DNA of 64,000 nt, from the NCBI GenBank assembly GCA_009760855.2, contig WPIO01000100.1, positions 803,501 to 867,500 on the forward strand, read 5' to 3'. Below the pieces are notes generated by a model that was not told where the DNA came from, ran no database searches, and was given only the letters and a program-made list of their open reading frames with translations. Numbering within the stretch: the stretch's first letter is position 1; each line of letters starts with the position of its first letter. Below, piece after piece: positions 47,353 through 62,879 of the stretch. The position numbers and the translations under genes are program-made. This stretch comes from Cristatella mucedo. Lineage: Eukaryota; Bryozoa; Phylactolaemata; Cristatellidae.

Positions 47353-47872
47353 AAGCTCGCCCTTGGAGCCTCTCTTGGAGCTTCGTGCCAGATCCGAATC
47401 TCTCGGCGCATCCCACGCATCGGTGCATTTCATCGAGCATTAAAGCGGCATCGATACCTTGCTGGACTCTATTGAGGTCTGTAATTTTAGCTGCGAAGTC
47501 ACTGTGGCACTTTAAAATGAAAGCGTCCCTTGCGGGTTCCCCTGAGGTGGTGGCTTTTGCCAAGCTTGCCTGCTATGTCTGCCTTTGTGACAGCAGGATT
47601 CACCACTCTCACTGCCATCACTTGGACTGGATATCGCAGACTCAGTTCTCTTTGAGGAGCAATGACAATGTAAAGTAGGAGCCACTGGGTAGCCACTCTA
47701 TCCTGCAAGCAAGCTGCTGATGCCACTAGGAAACCTTATTTGGAGCCACGTGAAACAATATTTTCCATAGCTCAGGAAGTAAGGAGTCGACAATTTGTCG
47801 TGCTCAAAGAATTGACATTCCAAGAATTGACATTCAAAGCGCTCCCCAAGTTTTCTGAGGCACCAGTCACAG

Positions 47873-48029
47873 CCAGTGTCTGTCTGAGGCCAAGATTAAG
47901 AAGACGATAAGCGAGTGCAAATATTTCCCCGAGAAGCTCACCGGTGAGGTGAAGGCAGCTTGGATAGGCATGGCTTCCACGGTTTGGAACTTATTGGGTG
48001 GTGACAAGGTGGAGAAAGACATGGAGCAG
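47873..48029 (+). CDS. Candidate exon, gene unknown
   Basis: 157-nt open segment between 'ccagtcacag' and the strong donor GTAGGT. Its frame ends SECKYFPEKLTGEVKAAWIG, then MASTVWNLLGGDKVEKDMEQ. GC-rich third positions (aag, acg, gag, ttc, ccc) resemble those of the PAK exons and differ from flanking DNA. Phase 2 in and 0 out, compatible with direct joining to 44250-44332. I do not recognise the protein. It has no LINE or transposase motif. Confidence 0.5.
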
Positions 48030-48369
48030 GTAGGTACTGCAGGAGCGAGCGAGGCCTGTGCTATCGCCTGGATTTAGTCGACCTTGACCGCCACTACCAG
48101 GAGCAGCATGATAAGAACGTGTTGTGGCTGGTTTTCAATAGTGTTTTAAAACATCTTCACAAATCTAACAACAAACACTTCTAGCTGCACAATAGTTTTT
48201 TCTCTGGCAGTTAGTGTTATTTTGCGAGCTTATGCCTTAAAGGCACAGATATGGTCATTATGCATCAAAAACTTTGCTTTTGCGACCAGAACAGGGCGTA
48301 ATTAAAAAACTTAAACATTGCAAATAACAAAAGGACGAGTTTACTGTTCTGAATCTTTTAGACAAATGT
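48030..48369. other. Downstream of candidate exon; nothing recognised
   Basis: If the candidate exon is real this is intron. It is AT-rich, with no repeat match before the SINE-B at 48370. Confidence 0.4.
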
Positions 48370-48478
48370 CAAGGTGAATGTATTTGATAACCGTGGTCGT
48401 GGGCTCGAGCCCTGCGGCACATGGGAAGCGCCCGAGTAGAGACCAAGTTCTCTCAAGACGCTGTACAAATATATTATA
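48370..48478 (+). mobile_element. SINE-B copy, head truncated
   Basis: 'gataaccgtggtcgtgggctcgagccctgcggcacatgggaagcgcccgagtagagaccaagttctctcaagacgctgtacaaatata': B-box-like core and full tail. Confidence 0.85.
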
Positions 48479-52585
<4,107 letters not shown>

Positions 52586-52589
52586 AGAG

Positions 52590-52660
52590 AACTAAATATA
52601 TTTTAAGTGTCTAGAAAGAGATTAAGTTACCTGAGGGCAATACAGAATATTATTACTGTG
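52590..52660 (+). mobile_element. LINE-A tail fragment
   Basis: 'taagtgtctagaaagagattaagttacctgagggcaatacagaatattattactg' is a short LINE-A 3' end. Confidence 0.7.
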
Positions 52661-53929
52661 GAATATACGAGAAGCGTATCAATATGATTATTGATTACAT
52701 GCAGGGCTATAGCATGAATGTGCACACAGAGGACAATTCAAAAAGACCCAGCAATGTGAACTCGAGGTTTCGGAGTTGGAGTTGAACTTAAGCTTGAAGA
52801 GTTGGATTTGAACTTGAAATATTTCGGAACTTGAGTTGGAGCTCAAGCTTAGGCCCAAAAGCTTGGTATCAGATCGGATTGAGCGGATCAGATCGGACCC
52901 GAGCCAAGCTGTCTAACTTCTACTGTATTGAATCTCTTTTAGCTCATTGCTCGACGGCAGGCCTCCTGGACGAAGCTTATTATCTCCCCGAGTGAGCAGA
53001 GCGGCGAAGCATAATGAATGCGTTGATGTGAAGCTGCTAAACTTGGCCACCTCATTCCTGACAAAATCGGCCACTGGTGTAGAACAACATGTCTTTAGTG
53101 AAACCAATTTTGCTCTAAGAAAATTTCCTATTTCGTCCTGAGAAATTCGAATGTGCATCAATTAGCAGTCTGCAGAAATCTAAGGTGGTAGTTTTAGCCA
53201 ACAAGTACCGATTTTCGCTTCCCACTTTCTCCCAGTTATAGAGAGACTGGTCGCACAGTAACTGCTGCAGTTCATCAGTAAACTGAACTTCTTCAAAACA
53301 ACCGGAAATATTAATGAAGGAGTGCTTATATTCTTCATTTGTCTACCTGTAACTCACGTTCCAAGTACGATTGAAATGAATTAACAAATGCTACTTCAGT
53401 AGGGTTCAACCGACGCCTTCCCTACACTTGAAAGCAAACGTTACCTGACCGAACATTAATTTCGAAAGGACACGGGTGTAATATCATTTTATACTAATGA
53501 CGTCGAGCTGTCCAAAAAAGACTATTCTCATTTAAGAAACGACAATTACGAAGCGACTGCAGCCTTATTTACTGGGATCGGAAAAGGGCGTGCCTAGCTT
53601 ACCCCGGCTTACAGCGACTCGTAGATGATCCGAGTGCTTCCACTTGGGGTTTCAGTACAGATGCGGGTAAGTTTTTGGTTAGCAATTTGTAGTGGCAATG
53701 CTATTTAAACAGAGTGATGCAAAGGTTGAAGAGTAACGCAGTATGTAAAAGCCATATCGGGATGAATATGTGTACGACCGGATGTACAAAGTCATCTTTG
53801 ATCTAAATTGTCACGCGCATGTAATAGACTTTGCTAACACCTTTGCATAGTAACATCAAGACGCTTGCATGGCGCCCTAACAGAACCTAATCTCTAACTG
53901 CTAACACTGCCACGACTAACTATATTTGC
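52661..53929. other. No gene; imperfect repeats
   Basis: 52755-52870 contains several diverged copies of a unit like 'gagttggatttgaacttgaa' / 'gagttggagttgaacttaagc'. A fragment at 53868-53900 ('gcttgcatggcgccctaacagaacctaatctctaa') resembles an antisense SINE-B tail. No coding feature is supported. Confidence 0.5.
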
Positions 53930-54095
53930 ATGTTGACAGGGACATATCACTTATTACCGTGCTGCGCTCATTAGGCAATGTGAATGCTACCACTAACCGT
54001 TTGATCATGCTTCCTTTACAGCATATTTAAAGTGCCTAGAAAGAGATCCAGTTATATGAGGGCGCAATACAAATGCATTATTATTATTATTACCC
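53930..54095 (+). mobile_element. LINE-A-like 3' UTR
   Basis: 'gcatgttgacagggacatatcac', then 'aaagtgcctagaaagagatccagttatatgagggcgcaatacaaatgc' and (ATT)n at 54078-54092. Confidence 0.8.
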
Positions 54096-54129
54096 GTCGT
54101 AAAAAATTCGGCCTCGCTAGGAAAAGAAT

Positions 54130-54678
54130 AGCACAGCAAAGCTGATTGGTGCATTTGTAACATCTCGACTAGACTTCAAAAAGTAGGTACGAGCAAGTCT
54201 TCTTGAGCATGCAATGAGACTATTACAGTTAGTAACATGACGTCCAGACGTCGTACTAACCGCTCTTCTGACTCAAATATTTTAGCAATGCCTTGAATCA
54301 ACCTCAAATCTTTTGGAGATTGTGCCCTTAGTGTATATGCTCAAAATGCCTGCAACGCACTTCCGATAGACGTAGAGACATTCCTTGACTTGATGACATT
54401 TAAAAATGGTTAAACGCACCTGTTACTCACTGCATTTGCATGGGTCTTTGTGTTTTTTACTTTTGAGTGCTCATGCGTTCTGGATCTATGCATGCTACCA
54501 CTAACCATACATTCCACGCTAACGCTATACATGTAACCACTAACCATAGTATGCATGTTAACAATGATCATGCCATCATTAACCATGTTGTCATGCTCCT
54601 TATAAAGATAGTGTCAAGTGCCTTGAAAGAGATTAATTTCTCTGACAGCGTTTTCAAAATTTATTAATTATCATAACT
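54130..54678 (+). mobile_element. Degenerate LINE C-terminus and 3' UTR
   Basis: Traces of the LINE-A C-terminal domain ('ggtgcatttgtaacatctcgactagacttc' for AFVTSRLDF; 'aatcttttggagattgtgcccttagtgtatatgctcaaaatgcctgcaacgc') and 3' UTR with 'gtgccttgaaagagattaatttctctgacagcg'. Heavily decayed. Confidence 0.7.
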
Positions 54679-55004
54679 ATGAACTTCTTGCCTAAGCCTC
54701 CCTGTCGTGAGCGGCGCAGCCTCCACGTTACACAATTACCACTGACCTGCACAGGTCACCAATTGAGTACCATATTGATTTCAAGGCTCTGCCACGTCCT
54801 CTTTATCTCTCGCTTTGGCCTACCTATGACCTATAACCTTTGGCCTACCTATACGAAATACTTCCTCGTATGGCTTCCTACTGCACCACCACCAGCTGAC
54901 TCAAGTCTAGCTGTTCCACCAACCAGCCTGAAGTCATTTTCAGACCCGCCTCCAATTTATTTGCTTCTAAATCATGGAACTCAGTTCCGACTGGCGTAAT
55001 GTAA
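54679..55004 (+). mobile_element. Degenerate LINE C-terminus
   Basis: Begins with the C-terminal segment for PVEYRIDFKAL-like sequence ('gacctgcacaggtcaccaattgagtaccatattgatttcaaggctc') and ends near 'ttctaaatcatggaactcagttcc'. Abuts a LINE-B tail on the opposite strand at about 55005. Confidence 0.65.
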
Positions 55005-55330
55005 TGTAATATATCTCCGTCTGTAACTTTACAAAGCCATAAAGACTAATTGGGTGTTATGCAGGAGAGTTGTCTATAGCGCACTCACAGCCTAGGTGGC
55101 CTTCGGTACGCATTCGGTAGCCAATAGACGTCATCTCACGCAACAAAGAGAAAGTGGGAAGCATAGCAGAGTCAGGAGAGCAGTTGAGGTAGTGAGTAGC
55201 GTTGAAGTGGCAGCTCAGGACGGCTGAAAAGGATGAGCCGTAGTTGGCAGCAGGAGTGTAGTTGTCGTTTTGTAAAAACTGTAGAAGCGAGTTCCACAGT
55301 CCTGTGGACCTGCAGCGTTAAAGCTTCTGA
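55005..55330 (-). mobile_element. LINE-B 3' part
   Basis: Antisense LINE-B: 'gtaatgtaatgtaatatatctccgtctgtaactttacaaagcc', 'gcattcggtagccaatagacg', 'gcatagcagagtcaggagagcagttgaggtagtgag', ending with 'agcgagttccacagtcctg'. Confidence 0.9.
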
Positions 55331-55394
55331 ATGACATCTCCTAACTTATGGCATTTATAAAGGTGCCTGCCTAGCATTAGCCTCATCCACTTGG

Positions 55395-55535
55395 TCCTCA
55401 TCATGTGACATTATGTTTACTGATACTTTGCATGCTATAAATGATTAATTGAATTACTTCCTATTCAGCACTTGCAAAGCTCCTAGAAAGAGATTTAGTT
55501 CTCTTAGGGCGCTATGCAAGTGTCTTACTAGATAA
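55395..55535 (+). mobile_element. LINE 3' UTR fragment
   Basis: 'gacattatgtttactgatactttgcatgc' then 'cacttgcaaagctcctagaaagagatttagttctcttagggcgctatgcaag': a LINE-A-type 3' motif without a clear (ATT)n tail. Confidence 0.7.
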
Positions 55536-56335
55536 CGACAAGATGCGCCAACCACGCCTCGGTTACTTGCTGCTTGGTTGCTTGAGTGGGCCGCACTGAA
55601 CCATCCTATCGAATAGACAGGCAATAAGTTGCTAAATTACTTGGCAAGTCGGGCGTGCATATTTTTGGATGCTGCAGTGTGAAGGACTGCGTGCAAACGT
55701 AGGGCATATATGTATACATATATTCACTGGTGAATATGTTCCTTATTAGAAACGCAAGAGTTTCTTAGCTGATTCACAGCCATACCATAAAAAACAAGTG
55801 CATCAATGACGAATGCGTTCGAGAATTTGAATTTATGGAGGTCAGATCGAACCTATGGCAACCGTAGTGGACTTGTTGCTCACGAGTTTCCTCGTAAGAG
55901 TCCCGAACAGATTTTCTGGTCTGTCACTTTGCATTCAGCTTAAGCAAGCGATGTCAAATGCTAAGCGTGGTACTATTAGTAGTATATGAACCGGTGAGTG
56001 CTTAAATAGTGCAGTGTTTAGGCTACAGCTAGGAGTAAATTGTCAAATTTAAAATAGTCATCGGAACTGGGATATCTCTAGAGGTTGTAAATAGCGCATT
56101 TATGAACAAATAATGAGTCATTAGAAAATGTGTACGGATAAAATGTCAGCGAAGAAGTCTTAAAAATACCCTTTTCCTGCGAAATGGACTCGGATATATT
56201 AAAATATTTCATCATACGCTGTGATACTTTAGCTACTATTGTCGGATAGAATCATTCGCGGGCAAACATTTAGCTGCTGAAAAATAGCTAAAAAAGACTA
56301 GTTGAAAAAATGCAGTCCAATTAGCGCTGTTAATT
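55536..56335. other. No gene recognised
   Basis: AT-rich sequence without a supported exon or repeat; contains 'catatatgtatacatatattcactggtgaatatg' (55708-55741), a short inverted AT motif. Confidence 0.4.
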
Positions 56336-56339
56336 TATT

Positions 56340-57330
56340 AACGGTAATAATAAGATCTTTATCCAGAAACTAGGCTTTTAGCATTTACTACAAAGAAAGC
56401 AGTTCAAATGAGTCGCCATAAAATAACAGTTTCAGCAAGCACCAAGCACGTAAACGAGAAGCACAGGGTAACGAGCAAATACCATCGGGAACAATTAAGT
56501 TTTCAGCTTCCGTTTGGATGTCGGCAAGTCTGGTGATGTCTCGATGTCATTCGCTAACGCGTTTCAATCATCCAAAGCACAGGAGTTGAAGGCATTGTCG
56601 ACGCAGTACTTGAGCTTCGCAATAGCCAAAGCTATAAGACTCGAGTCAGAGGCGAAATGAAAGGATGGAAAACCTGAGGAGTAAATGTTTCTGACCGATA
56701 GGCCGAAGCAGGAGACTAGTGAAATATAAAAGTTTGGGACAGGCTGTAGGTTGCAGGGAAGTGGTTACTGAGGTGGAGGTGACGCATACGATAGGTGAGT
56801 GGAGCCTCAGAGGTTTCAGCTACCGCCAGCGTCTTATCGCACAGGCAGAAAGACCTGTCAGTAATGATTTACAGAAGTCAAGACGGCATGCCAAAAATGC
56901 GAGTAACAGCTTTGATAAATGTCGTGATTAAAATTTTGCAGACAGGACTATGGAGCTTATAAGATCGTCTAGCAAAAGGTCACTTTGTGACCGGACATCC
57001 AGGTTGCCTGCAGGCGCTACAGGAGATATTCTGGCCCAGCCCATTTCGAGGATTAGGCTTTGCGGTTCGTGACTAGCCCACGGTTTAACCATAAGTAGCA
57101 TGCTGGCTTATTTGCCTTCCAATCCGAACGAGTTTTACGCTATCCGAATGCAAAGGTAGCTAGGCAAGATGAGAGGTTGTTGAAATGGTTGGAGGAACTG
57201 GTAGCAGGGAGCGTTGAAGCACTGCAGAGCCGCCTGTCGTCTGCGAATAGACAAAAGCCGAGATTGTGCTTCGCGAATGCATAGGTAAGGGTGAGGGTAG
57301 TAATTATGAATTATGGCCGCGAACCTAGAG
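56340..57330 (-). mobile_element. Old LINE, third subfamily
   Basis: Antisense element with L2/CR1 landmarks in order: a tail '(taa)...gatctttatccagaaactaggcttttagcatttactacaaag', 'aagttttcagcttccgtttggatgtcggcaag', 'ggaggtgacgcatacgatag...', 'gacctgtcagtaatgatttacagaagtcaag', and 'aaaagccgagattgtgcttcgcgaatgc' at 57251-57280, which corresponds to the FHFYADDTQ region. More diverged than LINE-A and LINE-B. Confidence 0.7.
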
Positions 57331-57487
57331 AAGATCCCAGAGACACTGCGTTCTTTAAGTGCTCACCCAATCGCCGCCAGTCGCGGGTATATACAGCAAT
57401 ATACTCTTCAAATTAGCCGAGTTGATGAGATTGAAATTGTGACCGATGCTGTGACCTAAATGTTTAGTCCTTACGGTCATATGCTGC

Positions 57488-57697
57488 GATCTGAGTGGTG
57501 AGCACTAACGGTGCGACTTAGCGACCTGAGAGGTGAGCTTTAATGATGGCACTTTGTGACCTGAGAGGTGAGAGCTGATGGTGTCGTCTCGCGACCTGAA
57601 AAGCGAGCAATAACGGCGCCACTTTGTGACCTGAGAAGTGAGAGCTTATATTGTCACTCTGTGACCTGAGTGGTGAACTCTTAATGTCTGGGGTGAG
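57488..57697. repeat. 35-bp minisatellite, 6 units
   Basis: Units beginning gacctgag or a variant start at 57488, 57523, 57558, 57593, 57628 and 57663, an exact 35-bp period. The consensus resembles gacctgagaggtgagagcta followed by a variable 'atggtgtcactttgt'. Individual units differ at several positions. Confidence 0.92.
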
Positions 57698-58142
57698 CTA
57701 TCCAAGCCATTAGAATTTTTTCATCTGCTCTGTTTTTCTGGCCGAGAAAGCTTTCTTCGAAGTAGAGATCGTTAGTGGACATGCACGTCTAACTAGACCC
57801 GGGCATCCACCACATTGCAGCGCTCGGTTGCTTTGCATTTCATCGTATGGTTAGGGGAAGCTTTCTGTGCCGTGCTAGAACCGGTGGAGGAATACCGAAT
57901 AAGACTTCGACCAGTAACAGCATGACCTTTGTTCTTCGGCAGAAAGCCACCAGAAGCGCACTTATTGAAATCGACCAATGACACGATTTAATAAAACACA
58001 GTATAATTTATTTATTAAGCCACTGCATTTAATGAGCCAGCAGACTGACGAGCCAATTGGATTTGTCAGCACCGTATGCTCATACTTAAGCTGTCCACCA
58101 AGTCCGTTCCATCGCCCTAAGCATTCAATTTGGCTAATAAAT
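57698..58142. other. No gene recognised
   Basis: Short antisense frame of 63 codons (57793-57984) without motifs. AT-rich towards the LINE-A tail. Confidence 0.4.
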
Positions 58143-60720
58143 TAATAATAATAATAATAATAATTCACTTGATAAAGCAGACCCAGAGAACTTAATCTCT
58201 CTCTAGGCCCTTTACATTTGCTGTAAAGTGAAATGCAATTGAATGGTAAGTAAAATCATGCTTGAAAAACAAACGAAATGAATAATATGGTTAGGGGTGA
58301 CATGCACAGGGTCAGCATGCAAATGTGGTTAGTGGCAGCATGCACAGTGTCAGCACGCATAAGCACATCAAGGACGAATCACAGGGACCCACTAAATGCT
58401 GTCCTAAATAGGTGTGTTTTTAGGTTCCTTTTAAATGTGGTCAGGTCAGAGAATGTTCTGACGCAGGTCGGGAGGGAGTTCCAGGCTTTGGGAGCATATG
58501 AACTAAATGCACGGTCTCCAAAGGATTTAAGGTTTGTATGAGGTATTTCTAGACTGTTGGATTCCGAAAAGCGGGTGGTACGATGCTTGGCCTGATGGGG
58601 TAGTATATCTGACAGATAGGCTGGAGCCATAGAATGAAGTGACCTAAAAGTGAGCGACAAAACCTTGAAGTCAATCCGTTGCTTGACTGGTAGCCAGTGC
58701 AGGTCGGCGAGAAGTGGAGTAATGTGGCAACTGCGACGCTCACGACAGACAAGCCTAGCTGCAGACTTTTGCACCAGCTGCAATCGCCTGATCGCACATG
58801 CTGGTAGGCCAGTAAGCAGTGAGTTGCAGAAGTCGATACGAGATGTCACGAATGCATGGACCAACTTGGACGTGGTATCTTTATCTAAACAAGCCCGAAT
58901 TTTAGCAATGTTATGAAGCTGAAAATAGGCAGATTTGACTGTGGAGCTGATATGGTCATCTAACGAGAGGTCGCTTTGGAATATGACACCTAGATTTCAA
59001 GCTGATTCAACTGGAGATATGCTGGCAGAGCCAATTTTGAGAGTCAGCCTTTCCAATCTCTGGATCACACTGGGTTTGCCCATAACTAGTTAGTTAGTTT
59101 TATCATCGTTTAGTTTTAGAAAATTTGCTGCCATCCATGTGCGGATGTCATCAATGCATGCAGCTAGTGAGTTTAGAGAATTTGAGGTTCTCGAAGGCTG
59201 GGAGGGATCAAAGCAAAGGTACAACTGAGTGTCATCCGCATAGAAGTGAAAGCCTAGATTGTGCTTGGCAATCACATCAGCAAGAGGCAGAGTATAAACC
59301 GTGAAAAGAACCGGACCTAGCACGGAGCCCTGAGGTACTCCATATTTCAGAGATACTTCAGATGATCTTTGTCCATTCACGTCAATACTCTGGAGTCTCC
59401 CACTGAGATAGGACCTGAACCACTGCAGAGCAGTGCCAGTGATGCCCAGGCGAGATGAGAGGCGCTCTAGAAGAACTTTGTGATCGATGGTATCAAAAGC
59501 TGCCGAAAGATCAAGCAAAACAAGCAGAGACACTCTACCCATGTCTGCATTCCTAAGTAGGTCGTTTTATACCCTAAGCAATGCTGACTCTGTGGAGTGA
59601 TTAGCTCTAAAGCCAGACTGGAACTTACTAGCAAGGTGTGAGGTTTCGATATACAAGTTCAGCTGGTCCGCCACGACCCGTTCGAGTGTCTTTGATAGGA
59701 ATGGTAGAAGGCAAACTGGGCGGTAGTTGCTTAAGTTCTCTTGGTCAAGTGTAGTTTTCTTGAGAAGTGGCCTGACTACAGCTTTTTTGAAAGGTGCTGG
59801 GACATGACCTGAGGCTAATGACATATTAATTATGTTAGTTATGCATGGCAGCAGCAGATCAATGCAACGTAGGAGCAGGACATTGGGGATAGGGTCCAGA
59901 GGACTTGTTGTCTTCTTTGATTGAGATACGAACTTTAGGACTAGATCACTAGTGACCTGCTTAAATGCAGACATTGAGGTGCAGCCAGGAACCGAGGAAC
60001 AGCATTCTAGTGGGGAGGTTGTCATCGCAGGGGTGGATTCCCTGATCTTGTCTATGTTCTGCACAAAGAATCGAGAGAAGCGATCGGCTAGATCATCATT
60101 AGGATCATCAGGTAAGGAGCTAATCTGGGAACGGTTGAGGAGATGGTTTATTGTCGACATCAGCATTTTTGGATTGTGCATCTGTGATTCAACAATGTTT
60201 TTATAAAAACTAGACTTAGCCTTTGCTAGGATCGATTGGTACGACCTACAGTAGTCTTCATATGCCTGTCGATGGATAGTTAGTCCGGATCTTTTGTATG
60301 CTTTTTCAAGCTTTCGTTTAGTAGACTTGGCTAGTTTAATGTCTGTGGTAAACCATAGGCCGTCTGGGCGGGGGCGCACAGTGCGCTTTGTCAGAGGGGC
60401 AAACTCGTCTAGCGTGTCAGCTAGTGTCGTGTTGAAGCTATCTACCAATGATGACAGATCGGAGGGAGGATTGAGCAGCAGAGGTGAAGCAGATAATCTC
60501 GCACGGACAGCATCGATGTCAAGGGTCTTGAGGTTTCGCGATTCACAGGTTATTTTAGAGGAGGATGTGGGCACACACTGTAGATTGAATGAGATCTGCA
60601 TGTGGTCAGATAAGCATGATTTGGTAATAATTGGTGATGACAAAGTGCAGTTATATGAGAAAATCTGGTCGAGTGTGTGACCCTTGATGTGGGTAGGGCC
60701 ATGCACATGAGCCACAAGAG
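58143..60720 (-). mobile_element. LINE-A, longest copy: endonuclease end, reverse transcriptase, 3' tail
   Basis: L2/CR1-type ORF2 on the - strand. It starts within the C-terminal part of the APE-like endonuclease (HIKGHTLDQIFS, CLSDHMQISF), then the linker and RT. Segments visible are [75 protein letters not shown] and the intact catalytic box FHFYADDTQLYL. The C-terminal domain is open at 58864-58379 (GDRAFSSYAPKAWNSLPTC). Only a few inactivating changes are visible: TAA in place of TAC just after ALLRV (about 59566), a stop after NDDKTN (about 59090), and TGA for CGA near 59000. The tail is (ATT)n at 58143-58165. It is the youngest-looking long copy but 5'-truncated, so not autonomous. Confidence 0.93.
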
Positions 60721-60722
60721 AC

Positions 60723-60830
60723 TACCGAATGCGTATCAAAATTCTCTTGGGCTTTACGTGATCTAGAGAAAAACTCTCTTGCGTACCACCCACTTGTGGC
60801 TTTGCGGAGTTACAAACAGAGAAATATCAC
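60723..60830 (+). mobile_element. LINE-B 3' tail fragment
   Basis: 'ctaccgaatgcgtatc...aaaactctcttgcgtaccacccacttgtggctttgcggagttacaaacag' is a diverged LINE-B 3' end. It begins exactly where the LINE-A copy ends. Confidence 0.75.
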
Positions 60831-60894
60831 AAGATCACATAATATAGACTTTGCGGGAAGTCTGGTTTCCTGTTCTAAATAAACTTTTACCAAC

Positions 60895-61190
60895 AGAGCC
60901 ACAGCATCAGGTCCGCAATCGAATCTGCCCAGTTTCAGCAACATAACAAAAATTCGGCAAGCTGCAATGAGAATCTTGCGGCCAAAGCTGGTGCACACAT
61001 TTCTTATACCCCGTCTAGGTTTCAGTAATTTAATACTGTCAGGGTCTTCCTGCCTGTGCGATAGGACGCTTGCAGTTGGTGCCAAACTCTGCAGGTCTTG
61101 TTGGTCGGGCATGAGCGCAGCCACTGCTGGCACATCACAGCACTCTGCATCGGCTCCTCATAGAAAAGGCACGTCACCGTAATGGCAAGT
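60895..61190 (+). mobile_element. Degenerate LINE C-terminal region
   Basis: Traces in order of the LINE-A C-terminal domain: 'cccagtttcagcaacataacaaaaattcgg' (FQxHNIAKIR), 'gataggacgcttgcagttggtgcc' (IRRLQLVQ) and 'gagcgcagccactgctggcacatcac'. Many frameshifts. Confidence 0.65.
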
Positions 61191-61228
61191 CTGGATAACT
61201 CAATATTGCCATTAATTTTTGGGTTCAT

Positions 61229-61384
<156 letters not shown>

Positions 61385-61392
61385 TGTGTGTA

Positions 61393-61530
61393 TAATTAAT
61401 TTGTATAGCGCCCTGGGAGAGCTTAAACTCTATTCAGGTGCATCACCCATGCCACGGGGCTCGAGCCCACGACCTCGACGAGACCTTGGTCGGGGCGAGC
61501 ACCTTAATCACTTAGCCAAACCAGCTCTCA
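61393..61530 (-). mobile_element. SINE-B copy, well preserved
   Basis: Antisense: 'aatttgtatagcgccctgggagagcttaaactctattcaggtgcatcacccatgccacggggctcgagcccacgacctcg', then 'gaccttggtcggggcgagcaccttaatcacttagccaaaccagctc'. On the - strand the head has an A-box-like TGGCTAAGTGATTAAGG and the B-box-like GGCTCGAGCCC. Confidence 0.9.
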
Positions 61531-61589
61531 CTCAACCCCAACATACAAGAAATATTGCCTTCTGGGCTTATCATCGTACCACCAGCTCC

Positions 61590-62875
61590 TCTCACTCCGT
61601 TTGAACGATTGAGAACAACGATCTGTCAGGCCTACGAGGCACTGGTTTGGTTTAAATCGTACTTGTCTGATCGTGTTCAATCCGTGTCGTGTGGGGGTTA
61701 GGTCTCACACACGAGACGTGTCACCTGTAGAGTCCCTAAGCCGTCTGTCTTCGGTCCCTTGCTGTTCTCCATTTATACTCAACCTCTGAGAAAAGTGATT
61801 AAGGCCCATGGAATGGGATATCACTTTTATGCTGACAATACTCAGCTGTATTGGTCATTCAAAACGTCGGAATCTGCTGCTGCAACTGATAAACTGAATG
61901 CTTGCCTTGTGAAATATCGATCCTGGATGTCGGAAAATGTCTTCAAACTAAATGACGATGAAAAACCGGACTGCTGATCATACGACACCCTAAGCGTGTG
62001 CCTGGATTAAAAGGCTTTGCTCTTCGAATAGGTGATACTCTTGTGCGACCATCACCACGTGCTCGAAATTTAAGGTGTCATTTTCGACAGTTGACAACAT
62101 TTTAAAAGCTTCATTCAGAAGGCTGCTTTTACAGCTAGCCATCACGTCCGAACCCTATTCAAATAAGCAGCTGTCTTCCACGGTGGCTGGCAAAAAATTC
62201 AACTAGCTCTTTAATTCTGTCTCGTATTGACTATTGTAATTCTCTTTTGGCAAGGTTATCGAAAAAAGTAACAAGGCCACTGGAGCTGGCTATGAATATG
62301 GCTGCATGGCTAGTTTTTAAATCTCAGAGGCTTGACCACGTGTCTCCGTTGCCAAAAGAGCCAGGATGGCTGCCTGTTGATCAACGGATCCAGAGGAAAG
62401 TTCTTACACTGACCCACAATGCCCGCCGTGGCTTGGGCTCCTCCATACTTAGCTGAGCTGCTGCATCAGTTTCAGCCTCCTCGTATCATCAGGTCCTTCA
62501 TGGACGATAAATTAGCTTTTCCATTCCTCCGCTTAGAGACCATTGGCGACAGAAGCTTCAGCTCTGCAGGTCCTAGACTGTGGAACTTGCTTCCACAATT
62601 CTTACGCAACGACAACTACACCCACGCCGCCGACTTTCGCTCATCGTTTCCAGCGACCCCGAGCTGCTACTTCCATGCTACTCACTACTTCAACTGCTCT
62701 TCTGATTCTGCTATGCTTCTCGCCTTCTCTTTGTAGCGTGAGATGAAGTCTGTGTGCCACCGAATGCGTACCGAAAGCCACTTAGGCTATGGGCCGCTAT
62801 ACAAAACTCTCCTGCGTAACACCCACATGGTCTTTATGACTTTGTGGAGTTACTGACGGAGTTAAATTACATTTC
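61590..62875 (+). mobile_element. LINE-B, reverse transcriptase end to 3' tail
   Basis: Starts after the FDTIDQD motif region ('tttgaacgattgagaacaacgatc'). It encodes [20 protein letters not shown] and YHFYADNTQLYWSF (second catalytic Asp changed to Asn) at 61759-61977. The C-terminal domain follows at 62247-62736 in two frames (GDRSFSSAGPRLWNLLPQFL), then a 3' UTR to 'gagttaaattacatttctttac'. Inactive. Confidence 0.88.
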
Positions 62876-62879
62876 TTTA

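Noticed and set aside
47145..47678. 177-codon + frame as a single-exon gene
   Set aside because: Crosses a 10-bp tandem repeat, overlaps an equally protein-like antisense frame, and has no recognised domain; mentioned only as context.
57488..57697. CRISPR-like array
   Set aside because: The 35-bp units are directly adjacent without unique spacers, and the window is animal DNA.
59567..60715. 382-codon antisense frame as a host protein
   Set aside because: It contains endonuclease-end and pre-RT motifs of LINE-A and continues into a reverse transcriptase and (ATT)n tail.
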